This document shows, piece by piece, positions 8,516-17,391 of a stretch of 64,000 bases of DNA (its first letter is position 1; every line of letters begins with the position of its first letter). The stretch spans positions 97,046-161,045 of the forward strand of contig JAHECA010000004.1 in the NCBI GenBank assembly GCA_024642005.1, written 5' to 3'. The notes beneath the pieces are model-generated. The model worked only from the letters and a program-made list of their open reading frames with translations, had not been told where the DNA came from and did no database searches. Made by a program: the position numbers and the translations under genes. Source of the DNA: Robiginitalea sp. GTDB taxonomy: Bacteria > Bacteroidota > Bacteroidia > Flavobacteriales > Flavobacteriaceae.

Positions 8516-9532
8516 ATGGTATTGGTAACGGGTGCAACCGGGCTGCTGGGCAGCCATCTGTTGTTGGAAGCCGCTTTGCGCGGCAATCGGGTACGGGCCC
8601 TGGCCCGGGCCCACAGCGACCTGGACCGGGTTCAGGCTCTTTTCAACGGGTACGGCCGGGAGGCAGGTTCGGCTTGGAGCCGTGTCGAATGGGTCTATGG
8701 TGACCTGCTCGACATACCGGCCCTGGAACGAGCCCTGGAGGGGGTCGAACAGGTGTACCACTGCGCCGCGGTTATCTCCTTCGAACCCTCCGATTCGGAA
8801 ACCCTGCTTAAGGTAAATTGGGAAGGTACCCGTAACCTGGTTGACCTGTGCCTGGCGCTGGAGGTTCCCAGGCTCTGTCATGCCAGTTCCATTGCCACCC
8901 TCGGGGGGATCGGCCCTGTGCGCACCGAAGAAGATGCCTGGGACGCCAACTTCGCCAGTGGCTACGCCGCCAGCAAATACATGGCCGAGATGGAGGTCTG
9001 GAGGGGGGCACAGGAAGGCCTCAGCACCGTGATTGTAAATCCGGGGGTGATATTGGGGCCCGGGTTCTGGGACCGGGGCAGCGGCCGTTTTTTTTCAGAA
9101 ACAGCCTCCGGGCTCCGATTCTGCCCTCCCGGGGGCACCGGTTTTGTAGGGGTCGGCGATGTGGTGCGGGCCATGCTGGAACTCACCGAAACAGGGGTAA
9201 GGGACCAGCGGTTTATCCTGGTGGCCGACAACCTGAGCTATTGTGAGCTTATCGGGCAGATTGCCGCTAAGCTCGGGGTGGCAGCCCCGCAAAAAACGCT
9301 GAAAGGGTGGCAATTGAAAGTGCTCTGGAGACTCGACTGGCTGCGGGCGACCCTGGGCAGGAAGCGGCGCAAGCTGAGCAGGGCAACGGCCCGCTCCCTG
9401 CAACGCCGCCGCACCTACAGCAACGAGAAAATAAAGGCGCAACTGGGCTTTTCATTCAGACAAATCGACACCGTAGTCGAAGAGACAGCCCGGTACTACC
9501 TGAAGGCTCACCCCCGGCCTGCGAAGCATTAA
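8516..9532 (+). CDS. NAD-dependent epimerase/dehydratase family protein
   Basis: The 338-residue extended short-chain dehydrogenase has the Rossmann motif VTGATGLLGSHL at residues 4-15. The catalytic YxxxK appears as YAASKYMAE near residue 153, with a preceding Ser in CHASSIATLGG. Relatives include dihydroflavonol-reductase-like and sugar-nucleotide enzymes; the substrate is not predictable. A near-consensus -7 box (TATTTTAG, 8504-8511) ends only four bases before the ATG, so the message is probably leaderless. The 3' end overlaps the DUF4296 gene by four bases, tail-to-tail. Confidence 0.82.
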   Translation: MVLVTGATGLLGSHLLLEAALRGNRVRALARAHSDLDRVQALFNGYGREAGSAWSRVEWVYGDLLDIPALERALEGVEQVYHCAAVISFEPSDSETLLKVNWEGTRNLVDLCLALEVPRLCHASSIATLGGIGPVRTEEDAWDANFASGYAASKYMAEMEVWRGAQEGLSTVIVNPGVILGPGFWDRGSGRFFSETASGLRFCPPGGTGFVGVGDVVRAMLELTETGVRDQRFILVADNLSYCELIGQIAAKLGVAAPQKTLKGWQLKVLWRLDWLRATLGRKRRKLSRATARSLQRRRTYSNEKIKAQLGFSFRQIDTVVEETARYYLKAHPRPAKH

Positions 9533-9939
9533 TCCTCTTCGGCCTTTTCTTCGGCTTGCTGTTTTTTCAGGTCGTCCCGGCCCTTTTCGTTCGCCCCCCT
9601 TACCACGTCATTGATGCTGTCGCGCTGGTGGGCCACCCGATCTTCGACGGCCTTGTATATCGCTTCGTATTCCACGGGCCGCGAGGCGTAATACAAATCG
9701 CTTTGCGTGAGCTGCAGGCTGTCGATGCCGTATTTTTCATAGACGAAAGCCATTACCGAAATCTCGCTGTTTTTCAGGGCCTTCGGATAACTGCCGTCGA
9801 TAGCGTGAAGAACGGCGATATCGTACAGGATGTCTGCCATCCTGGTTTGGGGTATCAGGTTTTCGGGCCGGGGCACCTGTTGCTCGGCGCATCCCAGCAC
9901 CAGCAACCCAAAGGCCATATAGTTCCAAAGCTGCCTCAT
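9529..9939 (-). CDS. DUF4296 lipoprotein
   Basis: The 136-residue protein has a lipoprotein signal peptide; the lipobox cysteine is in VLGCAEQ (about residue 17). A DUF4296 domain follows (PQTRMADILYDIAVLHAIDG, YEKYGIDSLQL), then a highly charged Lys/Glu tail. Probably anchored in a membrane facing the periplasm; function unknown. Its ATG overlaps the dihydroorotase stop by four bases, so it is co-translated with pyrC-like. This gene pairing is familiar in flavobacteria. Confidence 0.85.
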   Translation of the reverse strand: MRQLWNYMAFGLLVLGCAEQQVPRPENLIPQTRMADILYDIAVLHAIDGSYPKALKNSEISVMAFVYEKYGIDSLQLTQSDLYYASRPVEYEAIYKAVEDRVAHQRDSINDVVRGANEKGRDDLKKQQAEEKAEED

Positions 9940-11270
9940 CGGTTGAAGGTTAACCGCCGGGCACGGCGGCGATCTGAAACCCGGCCTTTTTCATAGGCCA
10001 GATGGCCGTTCACGAAGGTGTATAAAACGGCCGATTCAAAAACTTCCCCCTCAAAGGGCGACCACCCGCACTTGTACAAAATGTTTTCGCGCCCCACCGT
10101 CCAGGGCTGGTTTTCAGCCACCACAGCGAGGTCGGCGTAATACCCTTCGCGCAAGTACCCGCGGCGATCGATCTGAAAGAGGATTGCCGGGTTGTGGCAC
10201 ATTTTCTCCACAATCCTTTCGAGGGAAATATAGCCCTGCCGCCGCTTTTCCATCAGGGCAGGGAGAACGTGCTGCACCAGCGGGCCTCCCGAAGGTGCCC
10301 CGGTATACGGCTTCCGCTTTTCTTCAAGGGTGTGGGGGGCGTGGTCGGTGGCCAGCACATCGATGCGGTCGTCGGCCACGGCCTGCCAGAGTTTTTCACG
10401 GTCGTCGGCCGTTTTTATAGCCGGGTTCCATTTAATGAAGCTGCCCTTGCGCTCGTAATCTGCTTCGCTGAACCAGAGGTGGTGGATGCAGGCCTCAGCC
10501 GTAATCTGCTTCTCGGCCAGCGGCAGGTCGTTGCGGAACAATTCGGTTTCAATACCTGTAGACACATGGAAGACATGCAGCCGCGCCCCGGTCTGCCGGG
10601 CCAGGGCCACCGCCCGGCTCGACGAGAGGTAACAGGCCTCGGCGCTCCTTATTTTGGGATGGCACTCCATGGGGATATCGTCTCCGTACTTCTCCCGGTA
10701 TGCCTCCAGGTTCCTGCGAATGGTGCCTTCGTCTTCGCAATGGGCCGAGATTACCAGGGGCGTGTTGCGGAAGATCTGCTCGAGCACCTTCTCGTCGTCT
10801 ACCAGCATATTGCCGGTAGAAGACCCCAGGAATAACTTGACGCCCGAACAACTCAGGGGGTCGAGTCGTTTGAGCTCCTCCAGGTTGTCGTTTGTGCCCC
10901 CGAACAGGAAGGAATAATTGGCATGGGAAACTTCGCCGGCCCGGGTAAATTTTTCTTCCAGCAGCCTGATGGTAGTGGTCTGAGGCACTGTATTGGGCTG
11001 CTCCATAAAGGTGGTTACCCCGCCGGCCACTGCGGCCCGGCTTTCGGAAGCGATGTCGCCCTTGTGGGTGAGGCCCGGCTCGCGGAAATGCACCTGGTCG
11101 TCGATGAGGCCGGGCAACAAGAAGTGCCCTTCCAGGTCAATTACCCGGGCCCCCGGGTCTGCCAGGCCGGAGCCGATACGGGCGATAAATTCGCCTTCGA
11201 TCAGCAGGTCGCCTTCGGTGATCCTGCCCTCGTTTACCAGTCGTGCATTTTTCAGCAGTATCCGTTCCAT
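9936..11270 (-). CDS. pyrC: Dihydroorotase (bacteroidete type)
   Basis: This 444-residue amidohydrolase should interconvert carbamoyl-aspartate and dihydroorotate in pyrimidine synthesis. Visible features are the N-terminal beta-sandwich, the metal/substrate loop DDQVHFREPGLTHKGD, EQPNT, the metal ligands in HCEDEG and FHVST, and the catalytic Asp in ATDHAPH. The usual metal-binding HxH reads QVH: the first histidine is Gln at about residue 60. From memory this substitution is common to bacteroidete DHOases, so I keep the call but note the difference. It is transcribed with the downstream DUF4296 lipoprotein. Confidence 0.85.
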   Translation of the reverse strand: MERILLKNARLVNEGRITEGDLLIEGEFIARIGSGLADPGARVIDLEGHFLLPGLIDDQVHFREPGLTHKGDIASESRAAVAGGVTTFMEQPNTVPQTTTIRLLEEKFTRAGEVSHANYSFLFGGTNDNLEELKRLDPLSCSGVKLFLGSSTGNMLVDDEKVLEQIFRNTPLVISAHCEDEGTIRRNLEAYREKYGDDIPMECHPKIRSAEACYLSSSRAVALARQTGARLHVFHVSTGIETELFRNDLPLAEKQITAEACIHHLWFSEADYERKGSFIKWNPAIKTADDREKLWQAVADDRIDVLATDHAPHTLEEKRKPYTGAPSGGPLVQHVLPALMEKRRQGYISLERIVEKMCHNPAILFQIDRRGYLREGYYADLAVVAENQPWTVGRENILYKCGWSPFEGEVFESAVLYTFVNGHLAYEKGRVSDRRRARRLTFNR

Positions 11271-11271
11271 C

Positions 11272-12000
11272 TCAGAACCCGTTTCGTTTAAATAAGCTTC
11301 GGAGCTTCATACTCATTACGCCAAAGACAGCCTCCCAAACAATGGTTTTGCTCATCTTTGACTGCCCCTTTTCCCGGTCGGTGAATACAATCGGGACTTC
11401 TGCAATACCAAAGCCCTTTTTAAAAGCCCTGAATTTCATTTCTATCTGGAAGGCATACCCCACGAAGCGTACCTGGTCCAGGTCGATGCCTTCCAGCACC
11501 CTGCGGTGGTAGCAGACAAAGCCGGCAGTCGGGTCGTGCACCTTCATGCCAGTGATGATTTTGACGTAAAAGGATGCCCCGTACGAGAGTAACATGCGGT
11601 GCAGCGGCCAGTTTACCACGTTAACCCCTTTTTTGTAGCGCGACCCGACCGCGAGATCGGCTCCGTTCAGGCATGCCCGGTGCAGCCTGGGCAAGTCTGA
11701 GGGCCGGTGCGAAAAGTCGGCGTCCATTTCGAAAATATAGGTGTACGGGCGTTGCAGAGCCCACTTGAATCCTGCGATGTAAGCAGTCCCCAGGCCGGTT
11801 TTTCCCTGCCGCTCGAGCAGGTGCAGGCGGGCCGGAAATTCACCCTGCAGTTCTCGAACCTTCACGGCCGTTCCGTCGGGGGAAGCGTCGTCTACGATCA
11901 AAACGTCGTAAGGCCTGGGCAATTCGAAGACCGCTCGGATAATCGCCTCTATATTTTCAATTTCGTTAAATGTCGGGATGATAACCAGTCCTTCCGCCAT
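11272..12000 (-). CDS. Polyprenol monophosphomannose synthase (GT2)
   Basis: The 242-residue family-2 glycosyltransferase has IIPTFNEIENIEAI, VDDASPDGT and the DxD-type metal motif EMDADFSH, as in dolichol-phosphate mannose synthases. These transfer mannose from GDP-mannose to a polyprenyl phosphate at the inner membrane. The frame is open upstream, but a TATTTTTG -7 box (12028-12021) lies 20 bases before the ATG at 12000 and fixes the start. It is divergent from a GT39-like glycosyltransferase that could consume its product. Its start-proximal partner pyrC is one base downstream. Confidence 0.88.
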   Translation of the reverse strand: MAEGLVIIPTFNEIENIEAIIRAVFELPRPYDVLIVDDASPDGTAVKVRELQGEFPARLHLLERQGKTGLGTAYIAGFKWALQRPYTYIFEMDADFSHRPSDLPRLHRACLNGADLAVGSRYKKGVNVVNWPLHRMLLSYGASFYVKIITGMKVHDPTAGFVCYHRRVLEGIDLDQVRFVGYAFQIEMKFRAFKKGFGIAEVPIVFTDREKGQSKMSKTIVWEAVFGVMSMKLRSLFKRNGF

Positions 12001-12020
12001 GTAATCTTCCGATTTACCGG

Positions 12021-12028
12021 CAAAAATA
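12021..12028 (-). promoter_or_regulatory. -7 box of the polyprenol-phosphate mannose synthase gene
   Basis: The minus strand reads TATTTTTG (TAnnTTTG). It excludes the longer in-frame start near 12117, which would lie upstream of the transcription start. Confidence 0.6.
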
Positions 12029-12105
12029 CCACTTTTAGGCCCTTGGATGTTACCCTTAACGCTTTTTTGTAGGTTAGGTTCCCGGCCACCGTTTTCCATA
12101 TTTTG

Positions 12106-12113
12106 TACCTTTG
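12106..12113 (+). promoter_or_regulatory. -7 box of the GT39-like gene
   Basis: TACCTTTG, preceded by a T-rich stretch, lies 16 bases before the ATG at 12130. It overlaps the alternative TTG start at 12103, which is therefore rejected. Confidence 0.6.
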
Positions 12114-12129
12114 GCACGTGGAACAGCCT

Positions 12130-13797
12130 ATGAGAACAAGATTCCCGCAGTTATTGATCCTGGTGCTCGGGGGGTTGTTGTTGCTCAACCTGCTGCAGGC
12201 TGCTTTTACCGAGCTGCTCAACGACGAAGCCTACTACTGGTACTATGCCCAAACCCCGGCATGGGGCTATTTTGACCATCCTCCCATGGTGGCCTGGATG
12301 ATAGCACTGGGCGGCCTGTTCGCCAAAGGCGAATTGGGCGTGCGCCTGCTGAGCTGCCTGATGGGCACGGGTACCCTGGCCCTGCTCTGGTTATTGATCG
12401 ACCGTCCCGACCGCAGGAAATACCTGCCGCAACTCCTGGTGTGGCTCATTTCCATCGTGCTGGTGCACGCGTACGGTTTCCTGAGCCTCCCCGATACCCC
12501 ATTATTGTTTTTTACAGCGCTCTTCCTGCTCGTGTACAGGGAATTCCTGCGCAGGCCTGGCTTTCTGATCGCCCTTGCAATGGGCGCTGTCATGGCGGCC
12601 TTAATGTACAGCAAGTACCACGCTGCCCTGGTTATCCTGGCCGTACTGGCCTCGAACCCCGCCCTGCTTCGCAACCGCTTCGCCTGGCTGGCATTGGCCG
12701 TATCCCTCCTTGCCTATCTCCCCCACCTGAACTGGCTGTATCAGGAAGAATTTGTATCGGTGCGTTACCACCTGTTCGAGCGCCCCAACCAAATGTACCG
12801 CTTCTCAGAATTTACCCTGGGATACTTCCTGAACCTGCTCGCCCTTTTCGGGTTGACTTTTCCCTGGGCCTACAAGAGCCTGTTTACCTTCCGGTCTGCC
12901 GACCGTTTTGACCGGGCCCTGGTCTTTATGACCTATGGCATTCTGCTGTTCTTTTTCCTCTCCAGTTTCCAGAGGCGGGTTCAAACCCAGTGGCTTATCG
13001 CGGTCTGTATTCCCATGGCCGTCATTGTGGGGCGGCAACTGGCCGAAAATGCAGTCCTTAGAAAATGGCTTTACCGGGCCGGGTGGGCAAACCTGGCCAT
13101 AATGGCGTTTCTGCGGGTCGGGCTCGCGTACGAGCCTCTTTTCCCCATCCATTTCGAAACACACGGAAACAAAAAGTGGGTGCGTAGCCTGGAACAAGTG
13201 GCCGGAGATGCCTGGGTGGTCTTTGAAAACTCATACAGAAGGGCGTCCATGTTTTCGTTTTATTCGGGGAAGCCCAGCTTTAGCCTCAACAATGCCCATT
13301 ACCGCAAGAACCAGTATTCCATAGATCAGTCAGAGGCCGCCGTTCAGGGCAAGAAGGTGTTCTACGACCCCGTTACCAATCGGGAAACCCCTTATTTTTA
13401 TCAAAACCCGCTCGGGGAGCCTCAATACGGTTTTTTTATTGCGACTTTCAGGTCGTATCGGCAGTTGCGGGCCGGCATACTGCCCGACCCGCCTGGGGCG
13501 GCGGGCCAAATCGGGGAGTTCTGGGTTCACAATCCATATGACCATAATGTAGCCATTGAGGCCCTCCGTTTCGGGATTGCCTATTTGGATTCCTACAAAG
13601 ACCTTTTGAAAGTCACGGAAGTCAAACCCATTGCTGGCGAAGCCTGGCCCGCAGAGCTTCAGCCGGGTGATAGCCTGTTGTTTTCCTTTACCTTTCCCGA
13701 GGAGAATGACCTCGACCCGAAATACCTCAGGGCGGTAATTAGCGAGTATGATTTGATTTGGGGACTTAATGGCGAAAGCCAGAAACTGCAGCCCTGA
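12130..13797 (+). CDS. GT39/PMT-like integral membrane glycosyltransferase
   Basis: This 555-residue polytopic protein has roughly ten membrane helices in the first 400 residues, then a globular C-terminus. The first extracytoplasmic loop has the family acidic motif NDEAYYWYYAQTPAWGYFDHPP (Asp/Glu pair and DHPP), typical of ArnT/PMT-type enzymes. These use polyprenyl-phosphate sugars to glycosylate proteins or lipids outside the membrane. The divergent polyprenol-phosphate mannose synthase is a plausible donor-maker. It overlaps the DUF4271 gene by one base. Confidence 0.85.
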   Translation: MRTRFPQLLILVLGGLLLLNLLQAAFTELLNDEAYYWYYAQTPAWGYFDHPPMVAWMIALGGLFAKGELGVRLLSCLMGTGTLALLWLLIDRPDRRKYLPQLLVWLISIVLVHAYGFLSLPDTPLLFFTALFLLVYREFLRRPGFLIALAMGAVMAALMYSKYHAALVILAVLASNPALLRNRFAWLALAVSLLAYLPHLNWLYQEEFVSVRYHLFERPNQMYRFSEFTLGYFLNLLALFGLTFPWAYKSLFTFRSADRFDRALVFMTYGILLFFFLSSFQRRVQTQWLIAVCIPMAVIVGRQLAENAVLRKWLYRAGWANLAIMAFLRVGLAYEPLFPIHFETHGNKKWVRSLEQVAGDAWVVFENSYRRASMFSFYSGKPSFSLNNAHYRKNQYSIDQSEAAVQGKKVFYDPVTNRETPYFYQNPLGEPQYGFFIATFRSYRQLRAGILPDPPGAAGQIGEFWVHNPYDHNVAIEALRFGIAYLDSYKDLLKVTEVKPIAGEAWPAELQPGDSLLFSFTFPEENDLDPKYLRAVISEYDLIWGLNGESQKLQP

Positions 13798-14453
13798 TGG
13801 AAGCCCTGGACCGCACCGTTTTCTCAAATGACTGGATTACCGGTATTCTGTTGCTCAGCTTGTTGTGCATGGTTTTTGCCAAGGAACTGTTCTACAACCG
13901 CTTCCTGAACTTCATTATCCTGCCCTTCAATAACAAATACGTATTCCTGTATAATAAAAAGGGCCGGCTGCTCACCGGATTCCACCTGGCCCTATCCCTG
14001 TTTCAGGCGCTCAATATCGCCTTATTCATTATTCTGGCCGCACGGGCCTGGGGGCAGGAAACCTCCTGGGGCGACAGCCTGGCTTTTGCAGTTATATTGG
14101 GCGGATTACTTGCCTTTACGCTTCTGAAAATCGGCATGCAGCTGGTTACCGGGTATCTTTTTGAGCGCGAAAAGTTGATACACTCGCTCATCTTTAAGAA
14201 AATAAGCTATTTGAATTACAGCACCCTGGCCCTTTTCGGCTCCAACCTGCTACTGGCCTACCTGCTGCCGCAGTCTAAAACCATTGTTGTAATCGGTGTT
14301 TTTGTGGCCCTGGTGGTAAATATCATCGGCTGGATCACCATTTTGAAAATGCATCAAAAGTACCTGTCATCGCACTTTTTCTATTTTATTTTGTACCTTT
14401 GCGCTCTTGAAATCGCCCCTTTGGTGATCATTTCATCTGTGCTAAACTCTTGA
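13797..14453 (+). CDS. DUF4271 integral membrane protein
   Basis: The 218-residue protein has about six hydrophobic segments and the DUF4271 pattern near its start (RFLNFIILPFNNKYVFLYNK). Function is unknown; the family is largely restricted to Bacteroidota and is typically found just before hemD, as here. The ATG shares one base with the GT39 stop (TGATG), and hemD follows after four bases, so the three form an operon. Confidence 0.85.
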   Translation: MEALDRTVFSNDWITGILLLSLLCMVFAKELFYNRFLNFIILPFNNKYVFLYNKKGRLLTGFHLALSLFQALNIALFIILAARAWGQETSWGDSLAFAVILGGLLAFTLLKIGMQLVTGYLFEREKLIHSLIFKKISYLNYSTLALFGSNLLLAYLLPQSKTIVVIGVFVALVVNIIGWITILKMHQKYLSSHFFYFILYLCALEIAPLVIISSVLNS

Positions 14454-14457
14454 TTGT

Positions 14458-15204
14458 ATGAAGGTAAAGACGATTCTGGTTTCACAACCGGAACCTAAAA
14501 TGGAGAATAGCCCATATTCACGGCTTATCGAGAAAGAGAAGGTCAAGGTCGATTTCAGGCCCTTCATTCACGTCGAAGGAGTAGATGCAAAAGGGGTCCG
14601 CCAGCAGAAGATCGACCTGTCAAAATACTCTGCCATTATTCTGACCAGCCGCAATTCGGTAGACCATTTTTTCCGGATTGCAGAAGAGATGCGGTTTAAG
14701 GTGCCCGACACCATGAAATATTTCTGCCAGTCAGAAGCCGTGGCCTTTTACCTGCAGAAATACGTGGTGTACCGCAAGCGCAAAATTTATGTGGGCAAGC
14801 GCAACTTCCCCGAGTTGCTTCCCCTCTTTAAGAAATACAAAGACGAGGTTTACCTGCTGCCTTCTTCAGACGTACTCAAGCCGGCCATTCCGGAGACCCT
14901 GGAACAATCAGGCATCAACTGGACCCGGGGCATTTTCTATAAAACGGTAATTAGCGACCTGTCTGACCTGCGCGATGTGTACTACGACATCCTGGTGTTT
15001 TTCAGCCCTGCAGGAATTGAGTCGCTGCTTAAAAACTTCCCCGATTTCAAGCAGAACAATACCCGCATTGCGGTTTTCGGAAACTCCACCATTCAGGCGG
15101 CTACCGATGCCGGCCTGCGAATCGATATACAGGCGCCCACACCCGAGACCCCCTCGATGACCATGGCCCTTCAGAAATACATCAACGACGTAAACAAGAA
15201 ATAA
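14458..15204 (+). CDS. hemD: Uroporphyrinogen-III synthase family protein
   Basis: The 248-residue HemD-family protein should cyclise hydroxymethylbilane with inversion of ring D in haem/tetrapyrrole synthesis. The two-lobe architecture shows in VSQPEPKMENSPYSRL, LTSRNSVDHFF, the FFSPAGIESLLKNF block and the final AVFGNSTIQAATDAG-APTPETPSM segment. The sequence is more diverged than enterobacterial HemD, as usual. It is the last gene of the GT39-DUF4271-hemD unit, ahead of a strong hairpin. Confidence 0.85.
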   Translation: MKVKTILVSQPEPKMENSPYSRLIEKEKVKVDFRPFIHVEGVDAKGVRQQKIDLSKYSAIILTSRNSVDHFFRIAEEMRFKVPDTMKYFCQSEAVAFYLQKYVVYRKRKIYVGKRNFPELLPLFKKYKDEVYLLPSSDVLKPAIPETLEQSGINWTRGIFYKTVISDLSDLRDVYYDILVFFSPAGIESLLKNFPDFKQNNTRIAVFGNSTIQAATDAGLRIDIQAPTPETPSMTMALQKYINDVNKK

Positions 15205-15225
15205 CGGGCCTTTTGGCTTATAATA

Positions 15226-15259
15226 CAGAAAGGGCTTCCCTGGCGGGAAGCCCTTTCTG
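15226..15259. terminator. Bidirectional hairpin between hemD and pckA
   Basis: A perfect 15-base-pair stem with a 4-base loop (TGGC): the arm 15226-15240 pairs with 15245-15259. It lies between convergent genes and ends one base from the pckA stop. The T-run is short on both sides (TTTA on plus), so it is likely a shared but moderate intrinsic terminator. Confidence 0.75.
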
Positions 15260-15260
15260 T

Positions 15261-16877
15261 TTAGTGCGCAAAGCGCTGCGGGCCGCCCCGCCGTATTTCC
15301 TCGCTGGCACCAGCTTCGAATTTCCGGAAGTTTTCCCGGAAAGCGTTACTGAGTTTAAAGGCCGTTTTGTAATACGCTTCGTCGTTGTTCCAGGTTGCCC
15401 TCGGGCTCAGCAGGCTGGTGGGTACGCCGGGGCACTGCCGGGGCTGCGCCACCCCGAAAACGGAGTGGATGTGGTAGGTGTCGTACGTGTACAGGCCAAG
15501 CTGGCCACTCAGGGCGGCACGTATCATGGCCCGGGTGTACGAGAGCTTGATGCGGCTCCCTACCCCGTAGGGCCCTCCGGTCCAACCCGTGTTGACCAGC
15601 CAGACATTGGTGCCCGACTTTTGCATTTTCCGACTGAGCATTTCGGCATACTCGGCCGGGTGCAAGGGCATAAAAGGCGCCCCGAAACAGGCCGAGAAGG
15701 ATGGTAAAGGTTCGTTCACGCCGGCCTCGGTTCCGGCCACCTTGGCGGTGTATCCCGAGATAAAGTGATAAGCGGCCTGGCTGGGGGTCAGGCGCGAAAT
15801 GGGTGGCAGTACGCCAAAAGCGTCGGCCGTCAGGAAAAAGATGTGCCTGGGGTGCCTGCCCACTGACGGCTCCTGCCGGTTTTCAATATGGGTAAGCGGG
15901 TAACTCACCCGCGTGTTTTGTGTAATGCTCGTATTTGCGAAGTCGACCTTCCCGTCTTTATCGAGGATTACATTTTCCAGAATAGCGCCTTTTCGAATGG
16001 CTGCGTAGATTTCCGGTTCGTTTTCGCCAGATAGGTTAATCACCTTGGCATAGCACCCTCCCTCAAAATTAAAGACGGTATCGCGGGAGGTCCAGCCGTG
16101 CTCGTCGTCACCGATCAGCTTGCGGGTGGGGTCTGTAGACAAGGTGGTTTTTCCGGTGCCCGACAGGCCAAAGAATATGGCGGTTTCCCCGTCTTCGCCC
16201 ACGTTGGCTGAACAGTGCATGGGCAGGGTGTCGCGGTACACCGGCAAGAGGAAATTCAGGGCCGAAAAAATACCCTTCTTGATTTCACCCGTATAGCCGG
16301 TACCCCCGATCAGGGCAATGCGCCGCGTAAAATTGAGGATGGCGAAATTGTGCTGGCGCGTACCATCCGTGGCCGGGTCGGCCTTAAAGCCGGGGGCGTT
16401 CAAAACAGTCCACTCGGCCTCGAAATCGGCCAGCTCGGCCCCGGTGGGACGCAGGAACATATTATACGCAAACTGGTTTGACCAGGGGTACTCGTTAATG
16501 ACGCGGATACCCACGCGGTACTCGCGATCGGCACAGGCGAAGCAGTCTCTTACATAGACTTCCTGCTGGTTCAGGTATGCGACCACTTTGTCGTAAAGTC
16601 GGTCGAAAGCCTCCGGCTCAAAGGGCAGGTTTACCGGCCCCCACCAAACTTTCTTGCTGGTTATGGCATCGCGTACAATAAAACGGTCCAGGGGCGAACG
16701 GCCTGTAAACTCGCCTGTGTTGACCGCCAGCGCCCCTGAATCGGCCTGTTGCCCCATACCCTTTTCCAGGGTATGCTTGTGCAGGTCTGTAGCGGACAAC
16801 TGGTAGTGGACGGCGGCAGGCGCCAAACCGTATTGGGTTAGCGAAATCGATTTCGTAAATGAACCAGGGTTGCTCAT
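15261..16877 (-). CDS. pckA: Phosphoenolpyruvate carboxykinase (ATP)
   Basis: The 538-residue enzyme converts oxaloacetate and ATP to phosphoenolpyruvate, CO2 and ADP, the committed step of gluconeogenesis. The kinase-1a P-loop is FFGLSGTGKTTLSTDP near residue 243. The metal-binding region (LIGDDEHGW), substrate Arg/Lys residues (TGRSPLDRF, RIALIGGTGYTGEIKKG) and the C-terminal LVNTGWTGGPYGVGSRIKL are all present. Length is normal. It is transcribed alone, convergent with hemD. Confidence 0.97.
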   Translation of the reverse strand: MSNPGSFTKSISLTQYGLAPAAVHYQLSATDLHKHTLEKGMGQQADSGALAVNTGEFTGRSPLDRFIVRDAITSKKVWWGPVNLPFEPEAFDRLYDKVVAYLNQQEVYVRDCFACADREYRVGIRVINEYPWSNQFAYNMFLRPTGAELADFEAEWTVLNAPGFKADPATDGTRQHNFAILNFTRRIALIGGTGYTGEIKKGIFSALNFLLPVYRDTLPMHCSANVGEDGETAIFFGLSGTGKTTLSTDPTRKLIGDDEHGWTSRDTVFNFEGGCYAKVINLSGENEPEIYAAIRKGAILENVILDKDGKVDFANTSITQNTRVSYPLTHIENRQEPSVGRHPRHIFFLTADAFGVLPPISRLTPSQAAYHFISGYTAKVAGTEAGVNEPLPSFSACFGAPFMPLHPAEYAEMLSRKMQKSGTNVWLVNTGWTGGPYGVGSRIKLSYTRAMIRAALSGQLGLYTYDTYHIHSVFGVAQPRQCPGVPTSLLSPRATWNNDEAYYKTAFKLSNAFRENFRKFEAGASEEIRRGGPQRFAH

Positions 16878-16909
16878 AAAGGTTTTTTTATCGTTTCTAT
16901 CTGGATGGA

Positions 16910-17311
16910 TCAGGCGCGTGAGGCGCCGGAATATTTTGAATAAGTGCCTACAAGGAGACCAGCCCAGGCGGCAATGAGAAAAAGCCCCCCAAGTGGGGTA
17001 ACCCAGGCGATTGGTTTAAAATCGAGCCCGGTAAGCGATGACGTGCTCAGGGCGTAAATGGAGCCTGAAAAACAGCCCACGCCTGCCACTGCCAGGCCAA
17101 AGGCAATCTTGCGGGTGCGCCAAGGCAGTTTTTCGTTCAGGCCCAAAAAAAGCAGGAAAAAAGCGTGGTACATCTGGTACTGAACGCCGGTCTGGAAACT
17201 CTCCAGGGAAGCGGGCTGAAGTTGGTCGCGCAGGGCATGTGACCCCATAGCGCCCAGTATTACGGCCAGCAGGCCCAGCGCTGCTCCAACCCCCACCATT
17301 GTTTTGTTCAT
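16910..17311 (-). CDS. DUF423 membrane protein
   Basis: The 133-residue protein has four hydrophobic helices and the DUF423 signature GAMGSHALRDQL followed by FQTGVQYQMYHAF. Relatives include YwdK and YgdD; function is unknown. It is divergent from the saccharopine-dehydrogenase-like gene. A TACATTTG -7 box (17342-17335) is 24 bases before the ATG. Confidence 0.88.
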   Translation of the reverse strand: MNKTMVGVGAALGLLAVILGAMGSHALRDQLQPASLESFQTGVQYQMYHAFFLLFLGLNEKLPWRTRKIAFGLAVAGVGCFSGSIYALSTSSLTGLDFKPIAWVTPLGGLFLIAAWAGLLVGTYSKYSGASRA

Positions 17312-17391
17312 AACTATAGTCGGTAATTTTTTTACAAATGTAACATTTTGATACCTTCGTAAGGTTTAAATCCGATAAACTACCATATCCT

